Assembly: GCA_023262505.1 (NCBI GenBank)
Contig: JALRAP010000020.1
Span: 1 to 34,839, forward strand
Source: Bacteroidia bacterium
GTDB lineage: Bacteria; Bacteroidota; Bacteroidia; AKYH767-A; OLB10
DNA length: 34,839 nucleotides
Direction of reading: 5' to 3'
Positions 15,169 through 23,620 of the stretch are shown piece after piece. How positions within the stretch are numbered: position 1 is the stretch's first letter; every line of letters starts with the position of its first letter. A program made the translations under genes and the position numbers. Below the pieces are notes generated by a model. That model saw nothing but the letters and a program-made list of their open reading frames with translations, did not search any database and was not told where the DNA came from.

Positions 15169-16392
15169 TTGAAGCGAAAAAAAATAATCAACGACCCTGT
15201 TTATGGTTTCATAACCATACCGTTCGACACTGTCCAGCGAATCATTGACCACCCTTGGTTCCAGCGGCTTGCTCGCATTCGTCAACTAGGACTTACCAGC
15301 CTTGTATATCCAGGGGCTTTGCATACACGGTTCCACCATGCGTTGGGGGCTATGTATTTAATGACCACTGCCATTGATACGCTTAGATCAAAAGGTCATG
15401 AAATCACAGAAGAGGAAGCCGAAGCGGCTACCATCGCCATACTGTTACACGATATCGGTCACGGACCGTTCTCCCATGCTTTGGAAAACCTGTTGGTGCA
15501 TGTAGACCACGAATACCTATCCGACCTTTTCATGCAAAGGTTGAACCAGGAATTCCAAGGTAAGCTGACTGAAGCCATCCGAATCTTCAACGACGAGCAT
15601 CCAAAGAAATTCCTGCACCAGTTGGTATCATCCCAGCTAGATGTAGATCGATTGGATTACCTGAACCGCGACAGTTTTTTCACGGGCGTTTCAGAAGGAG
15701 TTATTAGTAGCGAGCGCATCATCAAAATGTTAGAGGTTGCAGGAGGCAACCTGGTGGTGGAGGAAAAAGGGCTATACTCGGTAGAAAAGTTCATCATTGC
15801 CCGCAGGCTGATGTATTGGCAGGTTTATCTTCATAAAACGACCCTTGCCGCTGAGCACATGCTCATCTCCATTATCAAAAGAGCCAGAGAGCTTTGCCAA
15901 AATGGCGAACAATTGTTCGGCTCGGGTCCGCTGCTGGACTTCCTTTCTAACGATTATGGAAAAAAGGACTTCGAATCCCGTTCGGAACTGCTGGACCTGT
16001 TCGCTTTGTTGGATGATTTTGACGTATTGTCTGCCGTAAAATCGTGGGCAAACCACCCTGACAAAACACTTTCTATTTTATGCAAAAGCCTGATTGATAG
16101 GCGATTATTTAAGATTTCTATTTCCAAATCATCACCCGAACAGCAACAAATCGATTCCATCAAACAAAAGATTAGTGCTCATTTCAATGTGGACTTGAAT
16201 CTCGCAGACTACCTGGTATTGACCGGTAAGGTTTGGAATAGCGCTTACAAAGTGAACGAGAACAACATCAATATCCTTTTCAAGGATGGTCGTTTAACCG
16301 ATATCGCCGAGGCTTCGGACAACTTGAATATTTCCTCTTTGTCGAGCACGGTAACCAAGTATTTTCTAGCGTCACCATACCTAGGTTCATAA
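15169..16392 (+). CDS. HD domain phosphohydrolase (SAMHD1/dGTPase-like)
   Basis: The 407-residue protein begins KRKKIINDPVYGFI, the usual start of this family. It carries the HD metal site H57 (TRFHHALGAM), H94-D95 (LLHDIGHGPFSHALE) and a later Asp in LDVDRLDYLNRD, which together bind two metals. Relatives hydrolyse dNTPs or other phosphomonoesters and diesters; the exact substrate is unknown. The start is TTG at 15169; there is no in-frame ATG between it and the stop codon at 15118. In Bacteroidota a gene like this commonly precedes lpxD, as here, and the order may be conserved rather than functional. It is divergent from porX with a 76-bp gap. Confidence 0.88.
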   Translation: MKRKKIINDPVYGFITIPFDTVQRIIDHPWFQRLARIRQLGLTSLVYPGALHTRFHHALGAMYLMTTAIDTLRSKGHEITEEEAEAATIAILLHDIGHGPFSHALENLLVHVDHEYLSDLFMQRLNQEFQGKLTEAIRIFNDEHPKKFLHQLVSSQLDVDRLDYLNRDSFFTGVSEGVISSERIIKMLEVAGGNLVVEEKGLYSVEKFIIARRLMYWQVYLHKTTLAAEHMLISIIKRARELCQNGEQLFGSGPLLDFLSNDYGKKDFESRSELLDLFALLDDFDVLSAVKSWANHPDKTLSILCKSLIDRRLFKISISKSSPEQQQIDSIKQKISAHFNVDLNLADYLVLTGKVWNSAYKVNENNINILFKDGRLTDIAEASDNLNISSLSSTVTKYFLASPYLGS

Positions 16393-16430
16393 TTTGGAAG
16401 CAACGTCCTAGTCGCGGCTTGGTTATTTCA

Positions 16431-16438
16431 TAAATTTG
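16431..16438 (+). promoter_or_regulatory. -7 box TAAATTTG for the lpxD operon
   Basis: Exact TAnnTTTG followed by CC, ending 29 bp before the lpxD ATG. No TTTG was found at the proper -33 distance. It suggests lpxD-lpxC/fabZ-lpxA-ABC has its own promoter, apart from the HD gene. Confidence 0.55.
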
Positions 16439-16467
16439 CCCTTAATTACAATCCGTTACCAAGGGCT

Positions 16468-17499
16468 ATGGAATTTTCAGCTAAACAAATCGGAGAGCTG
16501 CTTCAAGGAGTAGTGGAAGGCGATGCCCAGGTTAAGGTGTCTACCCTTTCGCGCATCGAAGACGGACAAGCCGGTTCATTATCTTTTTTGGCAAATCCTA
16601 AGTACACGGATTTCATTTACACTACAGGAGCTTCTGTAGTTATAGTGGGAAAGGACTTTGCTCCTGAGCGCGCGGTTCCATGCACTCTGATTCGTGTGCC
16701 AGATGCATATGCTGCATTCGCAAGACTATTGGAACTTTATAACCAGATTGTTCGAGACAAGAAGGGCATTGAACCTGGCTCATATATCTCCGAGACGGCC
16801 TCAGTGGGTGATGATGTTTATGTGGGCTCATCCGCCTACATCGGCAAAGGAGCCAAAATCGGCAAGGGGGCTAAAATATACCCTCAAGTTTATGTCGGCG
16901 ACAATGTTCAGATTGGCGAAAACACAACTTTGTTTCCGGGAGTAAAAATCTATTCGGATTGTTCCATTGGCTCCCATTGCACACTTCATTCGAACGTGGT
17001 GATTGGCGCAGACGGGTTCGGCTTCGCACCATCAACGGACAATTACAAGAAAGTGCCTCAAATAGGCAATGTGATCATTGAAGATCATGTGGAAATAGGT
17101 GCAGGCACTACAATTGACCGTGCCACATTGGGCTCCACCATCATCCGCAAAGGAGTCAAAATCGACAATCTTATACAGATCGCCCACAATGTTGAAATAG
17201 GCGAGAACACCGTAATCGCCGCACAAACAGGTATTGCGGGCTCCACCAAAATTGGCAAGAACTGCATGATTGGCGGTCAGGTTGGTATCGTTGGACATAT
17301 ATCGATTGCCGATGGCACTAAGATTGCCGCTCAATCCGGTGTTGGGGCCGATGTGAAGGAGCAAGGTGCTATATTACAAGGGTCTCCTGCATTTGCAATA
17401 GGAGACTACAGAAGGACTTATGTTGTTTTCAAAAAGCTCCCAGAGCTCGACAAGCGATTGTTGGATTTGGAAAAGAAAGCTGCCCAGGAAAACAATTGA
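16468..17499 (+). CDS. lpxD: UDP-3-O-(3-hydroxyacyl)glucosamine N-acyltransferase
   Basis: The 343-residue protein has the N-terminal uridine-binding LpxD domain, then a left-handed beta helix built from hexapeptide repeats ([20 protein letters not shown] and onward, about residues 110-310). The catalytic His lies in [12 protein letters not shown]-terminal helix mediates trimer contacts. LpxD adds the second 3-hydroxyacyl chain of lipid A from acyl-ACP. It is the first gene of a lipid A operon, followed after 13 bp by lpxC/fabZ. Confidence 0.95.
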   Translation: MEFSAKQIGELLQGVVEGDAQVKVSTLSRIEDGQAGSLSFLANPKYTDFIYTTGASVVIVGKDFAPERAVPCTLIRVPDAYAAFARLLELYNQIVRDKKGIEPGSYISETASVGDDVYVGSSAYIGKGAKIGKGAKIYPQVYVGDNVQIGENTTLFPGVKIYSDCSIGSHCTLHSNVVIGADGFGFAPSTDNYKKVPQIGNVIIEDHVEIGAGTTIDRATLGSTIIRKGVKIDNLIQIAHNVEIGENTVIAAQTGIAGSTKIGKNCMIGGQVGIVGHISIADGTKIAAQSGVGADVKEQGAILQGSPAFAIGDYRRTYVVFKKLPELDKRLLDLEKKAAQENN

Positions 17500-17512
17500 A
17501 ATCAAATCATTG

Positions 17513-18904
17513 ATGATTCGACAAACAACCATAAAGACTGCAGTTACTGTTTCGGGTGTTGGCTTGCATACAGGAGCCAAAGTCAATCTAACTTTCAGGC
17601 CTGCAGCCGAAAACCACGGTTACAAATTTTGCAGGACCGATATTGCCGGCCAGCCTGTGATAGACGCTGATGCGGATAATGTGACAGACACTTCACGAGG
17701 AACAACTCTTGAGCAAAATGGTGCCAAGGTAAGCACTACCGAACACGCATTGGCTGCTTTGGTTGGATGCGAGATAGATAACGTCTTGATTGAAGTTGAC
17801 GGTCCTGAAGTGCCCATCATGGATGGGAGCTCCAAGCCGTTCGTAGATGCCTTGCTCAAAGCTGGCATAGAAACCCAATCAGCAGAGCGTATCTATTATG
17901 AGCTGAAGGAAAACCTAACATTTGAAGAGCCTGCTCGGAAAGTTGAAATGTTAGCGGTTCCTAGCGAGGATTATCGAATCACCGTAATGGTTGACTATAA
18001 CTCGCCTGTTCTTGGAACACAACACGCCCAAATCCACAAGATATCTGAGTTCAAAGAAGAAGTTGCGCCATGTCGCACTTTCTGCTTTTTACACGAACTT
18101 GAAATGCTCGTGAAACACAATCTAATCAAAGGCGGAGATTTGGATAACGCAATTGTTGTTGTTGACAGACCCGTATCGCAGCAGAAACTTGACGAACTAG
18201 CTGCTCTGTTCAACAAACCCCAGGTAGAGGTTAAGGAAAAGGGCATATTGAACAACGTACAATTGCACTTTCAAAACGAACCGGCTCGGCATAAGCTTTT
18301 GGATATTGTGGGCGACCTCGCACTGGTGGGGATGCCCGTTAAGGCACATATCTTGGCTGCTAGGCCAGGCCATGCCGCAAACGTTGCTTTTGCAAAAAAG
18401 ATCAAAGAACTCATAAAGCGTGACAAAGGCAAAGGTTCGACACCCAGTTTTAATTTGAATGCCCCTCCCCTGTTCGACATCAACCGGATCGCCTCCTATT
18501 TGCCCCACCGATATCCATTTCTGCTAGTAGACAAAATCATTCACTTGACAGAGACTCGCGTTACCGGTGTGAAAAATGTCACCATGAATGAATGGTTTTT
18601 CCAAGGGCACTTTCCTGGAAACCCTGTGATGCCTGGCGTATTGATGATTGAAGCAATGGCACAAACCGGAGGCATCTTGGTGCTGAACACCGTACCAGAT
18701 CCTGAAAACTATTGGACCTACTTCCTGAAAGTTGATCAAACCCGCTTTAAACAGAAAGTAGGTCCTGGCGACACGCTGGTTTTCGACTTGGAACTGGCGG
18801 CACCCATTCGCCGCGGAATCTGCCATATGGTTGGAAAAGCCTATGTGGGCGACAAGGTTGTTATGGAATCCGAGATGATGGCACAGATAGTCAAGAAAAG
18901 CTGA
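17513..18904 (+). CDS. lpxC/fabZ: Bifunctional UDP-3-O-acyl-GlcNAc deacetylase / 3-hydroxyacyl-ACP dehydratase (LpxC-FabZ fusion)
   Basis: The start is ATG 17513, which lies after the lpxD stop and begins the family sequence MIRQTTIKTAV. The 463-residue protein has LpxC in its first two-thirds: zinc ligand H78 (STTEHAL), the MDGSS segment, HNLIKGGDLDNA with the zinc His and Asp pair (preceded by the shared Lys), and a late His in RPGHAAN that acts in catalysis. From about residue 321 it is FabZ: LPHRYPFLLVDKI with the catalytic His, and GHFPGNPVMPGVLMIEAMAQ with the catalytic Glu. LpxC commits lipid A synthesis by deacetylation; FabZ dehydrates 3-hydroxyacyl-ACP for fatty acid elongation. The two compete for the same acyl pool, and the fusion balances them. 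The fusion is known in Bacteroidota. Confidence 0.95.
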   Translation: MIRQTTIKTAVTVSGVGLHTGAKVNLTFRPAAENHGYKFCRTDIAGQPVIDADADNVTDTSRGTTLEQNGAKVSTTEHALAALVGCEIDNVLIEVDGPEVPIMDGSSKPFVDALLKAGIETQSAERIYYELKENLTFEEPARKVEMLAVPSEDYRITVMVDYNSPVLGTQHAQIHKISEFKEEVAPCRTFCFLHELEMLVKHNLIKGGDLDNAIVVVDRPVSQQKLDELAALFNKPQVEVKEKGILNNVQLHFQNEPARHKLLDIVGDLALVGMPVKAHILAARPGHAANVAFAKKIKELIKRDKGKGSTPSFNLNAPPLFDINRIASYLPHRYPFLLVDKIIHLTETRVTGVKNVTMNEWFFQGHFPGNPVMPGVLMIEAMAQTGGILVLNTVPDPENYWTYFLKVDQTRFKQKVGPGDTLVFDLELAAPIRRGICHMVGKAYVGDKVVMESEMMAQIVKKS

Positions 18905-18905
18905 T

Positions 18906-19697
18906 ATGATTTCTCCACTAGCAAATATCCATCCCAACGCAAAAATCGGTAAGGATGTAACTATCGAGGCTTTCGCCTCCGTTTACGGAGATGTTGTAAT
19001 TGGCGACAATACATGGGTTGGTCCAAACGTAACGATTTTCGATGGAGCAAGGATTGGCAAAGGAGTCCGGATTTTTCCAGGCGCTGTGATTTCCGCAATT
19101 CCTCAGGATCTGAAATTCGCCGGGGAGCAAACTACTGCTGAAATAGGTGACAACACCGTTATCAGGGAAATGGTTACTGTTAATCGTGGTACTTCAGCAT
19201 TAGGCAAAACCGTAGTTGGAAGCAGCTGCCTGCTTATGGCCTATGTGCATATCGCACATGATTGCATGCTGGGTAGCTATGTGATTTTAGCAAATTCCGT
19301 TAACCTTGCCGGACATGTAACCATCGACGATTGGGCAATCTTGGAAGGTTACGTAGGCGTATCCCAATTTGTCCGCATAGGTGCCCACTCATTCATTGCC
19401 GGCCAAACCGGTGTTCGCAAGAACGTTCCGCCTTTCACGCGCGCCGCACGCGAGCCACTTTCGTTTGTGGGCATTAACAGCGTTGGCATGAAACGCCGCG
19501 GATTCGATCAAGAATCCATCAACGTAGTTCAGGACTTGTATCGTTTGCTTTACAATAAAGGATACAGCACAAGAAACGCGTTAGACATCATTGAAAAAGA
19601 AATTCCTTCACACAAACTGAAGGACGAGATCATCGAATTCATAAAGGCCTCGGACAAAGGAATAATGCGAGGCTACAGCGGCGGTGACAACGACTAA
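18906..19697 (+). CDS. lpxA: UDP-N-acetylglucosamine O-acyltransferase
   Basis: The 263-residue left-handed beta-helix protein begins MISPLANIHPNAKIG and contains the catalytic His in AYVHIAHDC, the acyl-binding hexapeptide coils, and the C-terminal helical domain ending with RGYSGG. LpxA makes the first acyl transfer of lipid A, from 3-hydroxyacyl-ACP to UDP-GlcNAc. It starts 1 bp after the FabZ stop and overlaps the next gene by 14 bp, so the three lipid A genes and the ABC gene form one tight transcript. Confidence 0.95.
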   Translation: MISPLANIHPNAKIGKDVTIEAFASVYGDVVIGDNTWVGPNVTIFDGARIGKGVRIFPGAVISAIPQDLKFAGEQTTAEIGDNTVIREMVTVNRGTSALGKTVVGSSCLLMAYVHIAHDCMLGSYVILANSVNLAGHVTIDDWAILEGYVGVSQFVRIGAHSFIAGQTGVRKNVPPFTRAAREPLSFVGINSVGMKRRGFDQESINVVQDLYRLLYNKGYSTRNALDIIEKEIPSHKLKDEIIEFIKASDKGIMRGYSGGDND

Positions 19698-20337
19698 CAG
19701 ACCAACAACATCCATCAAGTCCATTTCGCTTCAAGGTGCAACCAAGCGGTTCAATGGCCGTGCGGTTTTTGAAAACCTGGACTTGGAAATACAAAATGGA
19801 CAGGCGTGGTCGGTGACCGGGGCTAATGGCTCTGGAAAATCGACTCTTTTAAAGGTAATCAGTGGCTTTTTCGGACTGAGTGGTGGAAATATTTCATGGG
19901 AAGCCGAGAACGGAATTGTAGACGCCGCCCATATTCACTTGCATTGTGCACTTGCAGCGCCCTACCTAGATCTTTTTGAGGAATTCACTTTGGAGGAGAA
20001 TATCAGAATATATGGTAACCTAAAAAACTTCAAACCCGGCATGTCGAATTCGGATGTTTTAGAATTCATCGGCCTGGCTCACGCTCGCAAAAAGCGATTG
20101 AAGGAATTTTCCTCAGGCATGAAACAACGCACAAAACTAGGACTTGCTTTTTGTGCAAACACCGGAATATTATTACTCGACGAGCCTTTGTCGAACCTCG
20201 ACGCCAAGGGATATGAATGGTACCGGAACATTCCTCAAAATTTGCTGGATAATAGGATTGTGATTATTGGTTCTAATCTCGAAGGAGATGAGACCCGTTT
20301 TTGCCGTCACAGTATCCATATGGCAATTGCCCAATAA
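19684..20337 (+). CDS. ABC transporter-type ATPase lacking the Q- and H-loop residues
   Basis: The 217-residue protein starts at GTG 19684, 14 bp before the end of lpxA. It has Walker A GANGSGKST (46-54), a signature FSSGMKQR (142-149), Walker B ILLLDEP (162-168) and the D-loop SNLD. The switch His of the H-loop is replaced by Asn (IIGSN, N198), and no Gln is seen at the Q-loop before the LEEN element. Both positions normally sense gamma-phosphate and couple ATP hydrolysis to the membrane domain. No permease gene is adjacent. Its place after lpxA suggests a role tied to lipid A or lipopolysaccharide, but that is inference. The family resembles CcmA-like ATPases. Confidence 0.8.
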   Translation: MTTTNRPTTSIKSISLQGATKRFNGRAVFENLDLEIQNGQAWSVTGANGSGKSTLLKVISGFFGLSGGNISWEAENGIVDAAHIHLHCALAAPYLDLFEEFTLEENIRIYGNLKNFKPGMSNSDVLEFIGLAHARKKRLKEFSSGMKQRTKLGLAFCANTGILLLDEPLSNLDAKGYEWYRNIPQNLLDNRIVIIGSNLEGDETRFCRHSIHMAIAQ

Positions 20338-20369
20338 TTTTTTTCAGAAAAACGAAACCATGACAAGGC

Positions 20370-20398
20370 TTTGCCGTAAACGGCGATACCATATTTTG
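20370..20398 (+). promoter_or_regulatory. Promoter-like TTTG-N18-TATTTTG
   Basis: TTTG at 20370-20373 and TATTTTG at 20392-20398 (one base short of TAnnTTTG) have near-ideal spacing. A start near 20405 would lie at the first ATG of the small ORF and upstream of the second. Confidence 0.35.
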
Positions 20399-20403
20399 AT
20401 GTC

Positions 20404-20592
20404 ATGAACAAAACAGCTACCCACTCCACTACATCCACGGAATCCACTACCAAAGGAGCTTACATGGTTTACGACCATGCAGAGGATGAAATGCAAACCA
20501 ACAACATTGGTATCAATATCAGTGCTGCCGCAATTGAATTGGCTACTGTAATTTGTTTGGCTGGACTCATGATAGCTATGACGCTTATTTAA
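20404..20592 (+). CDS. Small hypothetical protein with a C-terminal membrane segment
   Basis: No family was recognised. The open frame gives 62 residues from ATG 20404: a Thr/Ser-rich N-terminus, an acidic middle (YDHAEDEM) and one hydrophobic segment of about 20 residues at the C-terminus, ending without a charged tail. A second in-frame ATG at 20464 has an AAAGGAG 5 bp upstream (20452-20458), a strong ribosome site rarely needed in this phylum, and the promoter-like element would make the first ATG leaderless. The 42-residue form from 20464 may thus be the real product. A perfect 15-bp terminator follows 33 bp after the stop, so this looks like a self-contained transcription unit. Expression evidence would be needed to be sure. 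Confidence 0.45.
   Translation: MNKTATHSTTSTESTTKGAYMVYDHAEDEMQTNNIGINISAAAIELATVICLAGLMIAMTLI
20452..20458 (+). promoter_or_regulatory. Shine-Dalgarno AAAGGAG before the internal ATG 20464
   Basis: It lies 5 bp before ATG 20464 and matches the 16S anti-SD well. Other genes in the window lack such sites, so its presence argues for translation from 20464. Confidence 0.45.
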
Positions 20593-20625
20593 AAGAACAA
20601 TCGAATAGCCTGTAATCGGCTTCAC

Positions 20626-20663
20626 AAAAACCACAATGGTGTAAGAAACCATTGTGGTTTTTT
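20626..20663 (+). terminator. Perfect 15-bp intrinsic terminator
   Basis: AAAAACCACAATGGT at 20626-20640 pairs perfectly with ACCATTGTGGTTTTT at 20648-20662, with a 7-nt loop and a T-run at the end. It closes the small-protein unit. Confidence 0.9.
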
Positions 20664-21033
20664 GCTTTTGTCCCTGCTCGATCACACATATTGACTGGTA
20701 ACGATCCCATTCCAAACAAAAAAATGCTATCACAATTCAAATTACAAATGGCGAATTGCAACGAAGTTGTAATAAGGGACAAAAATGAAGTAGTTAATAC
20801 AAATACAATCACCGAAACAGCTGAATCTTTCATGCAATCGGATGTAATGAACAAAAACGAACAATACCTTTTGAATTTGATTTACAACCACTTAGAAAGA
20901 ACTAGGGTTGGTTCAGGAGATACAACCCAAGGTATAAAACCTAAAAACCTTACAGCGGCAACAGAATGTCATGAATTGAAAAATACCACCTCGGATTCGG
21001 AGACATTTTTGGGAAGATTCAAACAACAAAACA
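20664..21033 (+). other. 370-bp interval before the short CTD protein; open frame of doubtful status
   Basis: No RNA gene, terminator or exact promoter box is seen. One frame stays open from inside the terminator (20652) to 21170 (172 codons), and the part from ATG 20724 on reads as a charged, Asn/Thr/Glu-rich protein. It overlaps the next gene out of frame by 137 bp. It matches no family I know and its first part lies in the terminator stem, so it is not called as a gene. Confidence 0.3.
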
Positions 21034-21465
21034 ATGAAGTCTCTCAACAAATCAATCTTACTAGTGGTGGTTACCATGTTAGTTGCCGGCAGCTCGATGG
21101 CACAAGACACCAGGAAGTATCGCGTTACCGCATACAAGAACGGCAACAATGGAATTTCTTCTTTATCTAATACAGTAGAAGTGATTCCTTATATGAACAT
21201 TTATATCCCTAACTCCTTCACCCCAAATGGCGATGGATTAAACGACACTTTCGGAGCCATTGGCGAAGCAATCGGAGAATACACCATGCAGGTGTTCAAC
21301 CGCTGGGGCCAATTGGTATTTGAATCAACTAGCTACAAGAACCAATGGGACGGCATGTATGAAGGCGAGCCGGTACCAACAGGATCATACGTATATAAAA
21401 TGCGCGCAAAAGGCAAAGCCGGAAACCTAACCCAGAAAGAAGGCACCGTAACAGTAGTATATTAA
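21034..21465 (+). CDS. Short secreted protein consisting of a signal peptide and a type B T9SS sorting domain
   Basis: The 143-residue protein has a signal peptide (residues 1-24, ending GSSMAQ), about 25 residues that look like the last strands of an Ig or FnIII domain (KYRVTAYKNG...SNTVEV), and then a gliding-motility/CHU_C type B sorting domain from about 50 to the end: IPNSFTPNGDGLNDTF, MQVFNRWGQLVFES, WDGMYEGEPVPTGSYVYKM. Type B domains normally sit at the end of large cell-surface proteins and direct T9SS export and attachment. Here there is almost no cargo. It is followed after 43 bp by another T9SS protein gene, probably in one transcript. Confidence 0.85.
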   Translation: MKSLNKSILLVVVTMLVAGSSMAQDTRKYRVTAYKNGNNGISSLSNTVEVIPYMNIYIPNSFTPNGDGLNDTFGAIGEAIGEYTMQVFNRWGQLVFESTSYKNQWDGMYEGEPVPTGSYVYKMRAKGKAGNLTQKEGTVTVVY

Positions 21466-21508
21466 AAAACAACCATAACAAAATTCAAACCATTAACAAC
21501 TTAATAAA

Positions 21509-22261
21509 ATGAAAAAGCAAACCATTACCATCCTCAGCATCTTGTCGCTCATCGCAACGACTACACAAATCAACGCTCAATCAATTGAGGCTTTCGAACA
21601 AAGCCAAACCACAGTTGGTGAACGCAACCCGGTTGCCACTATGCCATCTAAGCCACCCATTGTATCCAATGGAAACAATGGCAATGTGACAGCATTCTGC
21701 GCATCGATATTGTCTTTGAACATCATCGACAAGAGTTCTTCGAATATCATTCTCGGATGGGCGAGCAATGGCAACTTCGCCTCAATCACCATCCGCTATG
21801 CGCTATCTGGATCTACCAATTGGAGAACTGTTACAATAGCAGGAAATCCGAACCCTGGTCAATATGCCATTACAGGTTTGAACTCTACCACCACCTACGA
21901 CATTCAAGTAAGCACCACTTGCTTGACAGGATTGGTTTCACAGTGGACACACCCAATCACCGTAACCACTTTCGATGAGCCTACTCCACGTCTCACACCT
22001 ATTCGAAACAATACCCGTATCAGCATCAACCCAAATCCTGCCAACTTGTCGACAATCGTGTCCTACCAGGTTCCTGCAGGTACGGTTTCGCAGCTGGTTG
22101 TTGTAAATCTGAGTGGACGTGAAGTATTCAAAACACAAATCGTTTCTACAGAAGATAAAACGCAATATACATTGGATGTGTCTGACTTTGCTCCAGGACT
22201 CTACTTCGTTCGCTTGAGCAACCGTAACGGCATCTCATCAGAGAGATTAACAAAGTTGTAA
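21509..22261 (+). CDS. Secreted FnIII protein with type A T9SS sorting domain
   Basis: The 250-residue protein has a signal peptide (MKKQTITIL... cleaved after INAQ), a low-complexity linker, and one fibronectin type III-like domain at about 65-155 (SSNIILGWASNG, ITIRYAL, YAITGLNSTTTYDIQVSTTC). A type A sorting domain follows from about 170: INPNPANLSTIVSY, LVVVNLSGREV, GLYFVRLSN, ending RLTKL. It is probably exported through the outer membrane by T9SS. The FnIII domain suggests adhesion or binding rather than catalysis. A strong terminator follows. Confidence 0.85.
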   Translation: MKKQTITILSILSLIATTTQINAQSIEAFEQSQTTVGERNPVATMPSKPPIVSNGNNGNVTAFCASILSLNIIDKSSSNIILGWASNGNFASITIRYALSGSTNWRTVTIAGNPNPGQYAITGLNSTTTYDIQVSTTCLTGLVSQWTHPITVTTFDEPTPRLTPIRNNTRISINPNPANLSTIVSYQVPAGTVSQLVVVNLSGREVFKTQIVSTEDKTQYTLDVSDFAPGLYFVRLSNRNGISSERLTKL

Positions 22262-22278
22262 TGGTAATTTGAATCTAT

Positions 22279-22314
22279 GGAAAAGGAGGCCAAAAGCCTC
22301 CTTTTCCGTTTTAA
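22279..22314. terminator. 12-bp intrinsic terminator between convergent genes
   Basis: GGAAAAGGAGGC (22279-22290) pairs with GCCTCCTTTTCC (22296-22307), with a 5-nt loop and GTTTT after it. It ends the T9SS gene pair and lies just past the stop of the opposing NamZ-like gene, so it may serve both. Confidence 0.85.
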
Positions 22315-23555
22315 TCGGGGTACAGCAAATACTTTTTACGCTTCAGCTTGAAATTGTTCAAGGCTGGCTGCCAAGTTGATTGGATCTCCTCAACACTCAA
22401 ACCTTGCTCGATCTGTTTCCGAAGAAAATCATTACCCGACAATTTTCCAAAAAAAGGATTGAAGAATCTGTCTTTCTCAGGATAAGCTTTGTGCATCTCC
22501 AAGACCCACTCCAACATCAATCGACGCTCTTTTTTTATTCGGGTAACCTCAGGCGTTAAATTCCTGGCATTACACAATAACCCCTCGAATGGTGGATCTT
22601 TTATCACCCCAGGGATTTCAACCGGGGTATATTGCATGTTGCCATCAGCAAACCCAGGAAATCCCATGCAGGTGAAAGGATGGGGAGTACCTCTTCCAAC
22701 TGAAATAACCGTTCCTTCAAACAAACACAAAGTCGGGTAAAGAATTATGGCATCCATCGAAGTAAGATTCGGCGATGGGTTTATCGGGAGCCTGTATTCT
22801 TGAGAATGGAAATAATTCAACATAGGAACAACCTGCAAATTGCATTTACGGCTATTTTTAAGCCAACCTTCACCTGTAGCCATTTTCGCGTACTCGCCCA
22901 CGGTTAACCCATGAACAATTGGTATCGGAGCTACTCCTACAAAGGAAGAAAATGCGGTATCAAGCACTGGGCCATCCACATAAAAGCCGTTAGGGTTCGG
23001 CCTATCCAATACTAAAACTTGAATGCCATAGAGAGCACATTCCTCCATCACATAGTGTAAGGTAGATATGTAGGTGTAAAAACGCACACCTACATCTTGG
23101 ATATCGAATAACACCAAATCTATTTGTTCCAAATCCTCTTTGGAGGGCCTGCGCCTGGAGCCATAAAGTGATATCACAGGCAGTCCGGTTTTAGAATCGA
23201 TGCCTGAAGCAACCTTGTCGCCCGGTCCTGCCTCCCCCCTAAAGCCATGTTCTGGTGCAAACACACGCCTCACATCCACTTTTTGAGCCAGCAAAAAATC
23301 CACTAGATGCTGTCCGTTCACAATTGATGTTTGATTGGCGACTACTGCCACCTTTTTACCCTTCAGTATTGGCAGATAACTTTCAGTACGTTGTGCTCCA
23401 AGAACCAACAACGAATCGCTACTATTTTTCCCGGAAGAATTTGGAGCTAGTGTGTCTCCAACAAATACGTTGTTTTTTGAAGCTGGGATACCCGAACAAG
23501 ACAACCAAGCAGCAATTGTGGAGAGTATCAAAAGGAATTGACTAATTTTAGCCAT
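22311..23555 (-). CDS. NamZ-like exo-beta-N-acetylmuramidase (DUF1343), putative lipoprotein
   Basis: The start is taken at ATG 23555, where the protein begins with a short basic head, a hydrophobic stretch and WLSC, with C20 as probable lipidation site; the longer form would add 16 residues before the signal. The 414-residue protein carries the DUF1343 motifs VVANQTSIV, VFAPEHGFRG (with the conserved Glu of the proposed active site), LYGSRRRPS, DIQDVGVRFYTYI, LDRPNPNG and LFEGTVISVGRGT. Bacillus NamZ of this family removes terminal MurNAc from peptidoglycan fragments. The likely role is cell-wall recycling in the periplasm. It is divergent from the LolC/E-like permease, 65 bp apart. Confidence 0.88.
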   Translation of the reverse strand: MAKISQFLLILSTIAAWLSCSGIPASKNNVFVGDTLAPNSSGKNSSDSLLVLGAQRTESYLPILKGKKVAVVANQTSIVNGQHLVDFLLAQKVDVRRVFAPEHGFRGEAGPGDKVASGIDSKTGLPVISLYGSRRRPSKEDLEQIDLVLFDIQDVGVRFYTYISTLHYVMEECALYGIQVLVLDRPNPNGFYVDGPVLDTAFSSFVGVAPIPIVHGLTVGEYAKMATGEGWLKNSRKCNLQVVPMLNYFHSQEYRLPINPSPNLTSMDAIILYPTLCLFEGTVISVGRGTPHPFTCMGFPGFADGNMQYTPVEIPGVIKDPPFEGLLCNARNLTPEVTRIKKERRLMLEWVLEMHKAYPEKDRFFNPFFGKLSGNDFLRKQIEQGLSVEEIQSTWQPALNNFKLKRKKYLLYPD

Positions 23556-23620
23556 CGACAGGGTTGAATTGATGGACCCTAAATTGAGAAATAAACCCGA
23601 CAATTCGCAAGGATTAAAAA

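Noticed and set aside
17513-18904. Novel LpxC-FabZ gene fusion
   Set aside because: The fusion is already known from Bacteroidota and is intact here.
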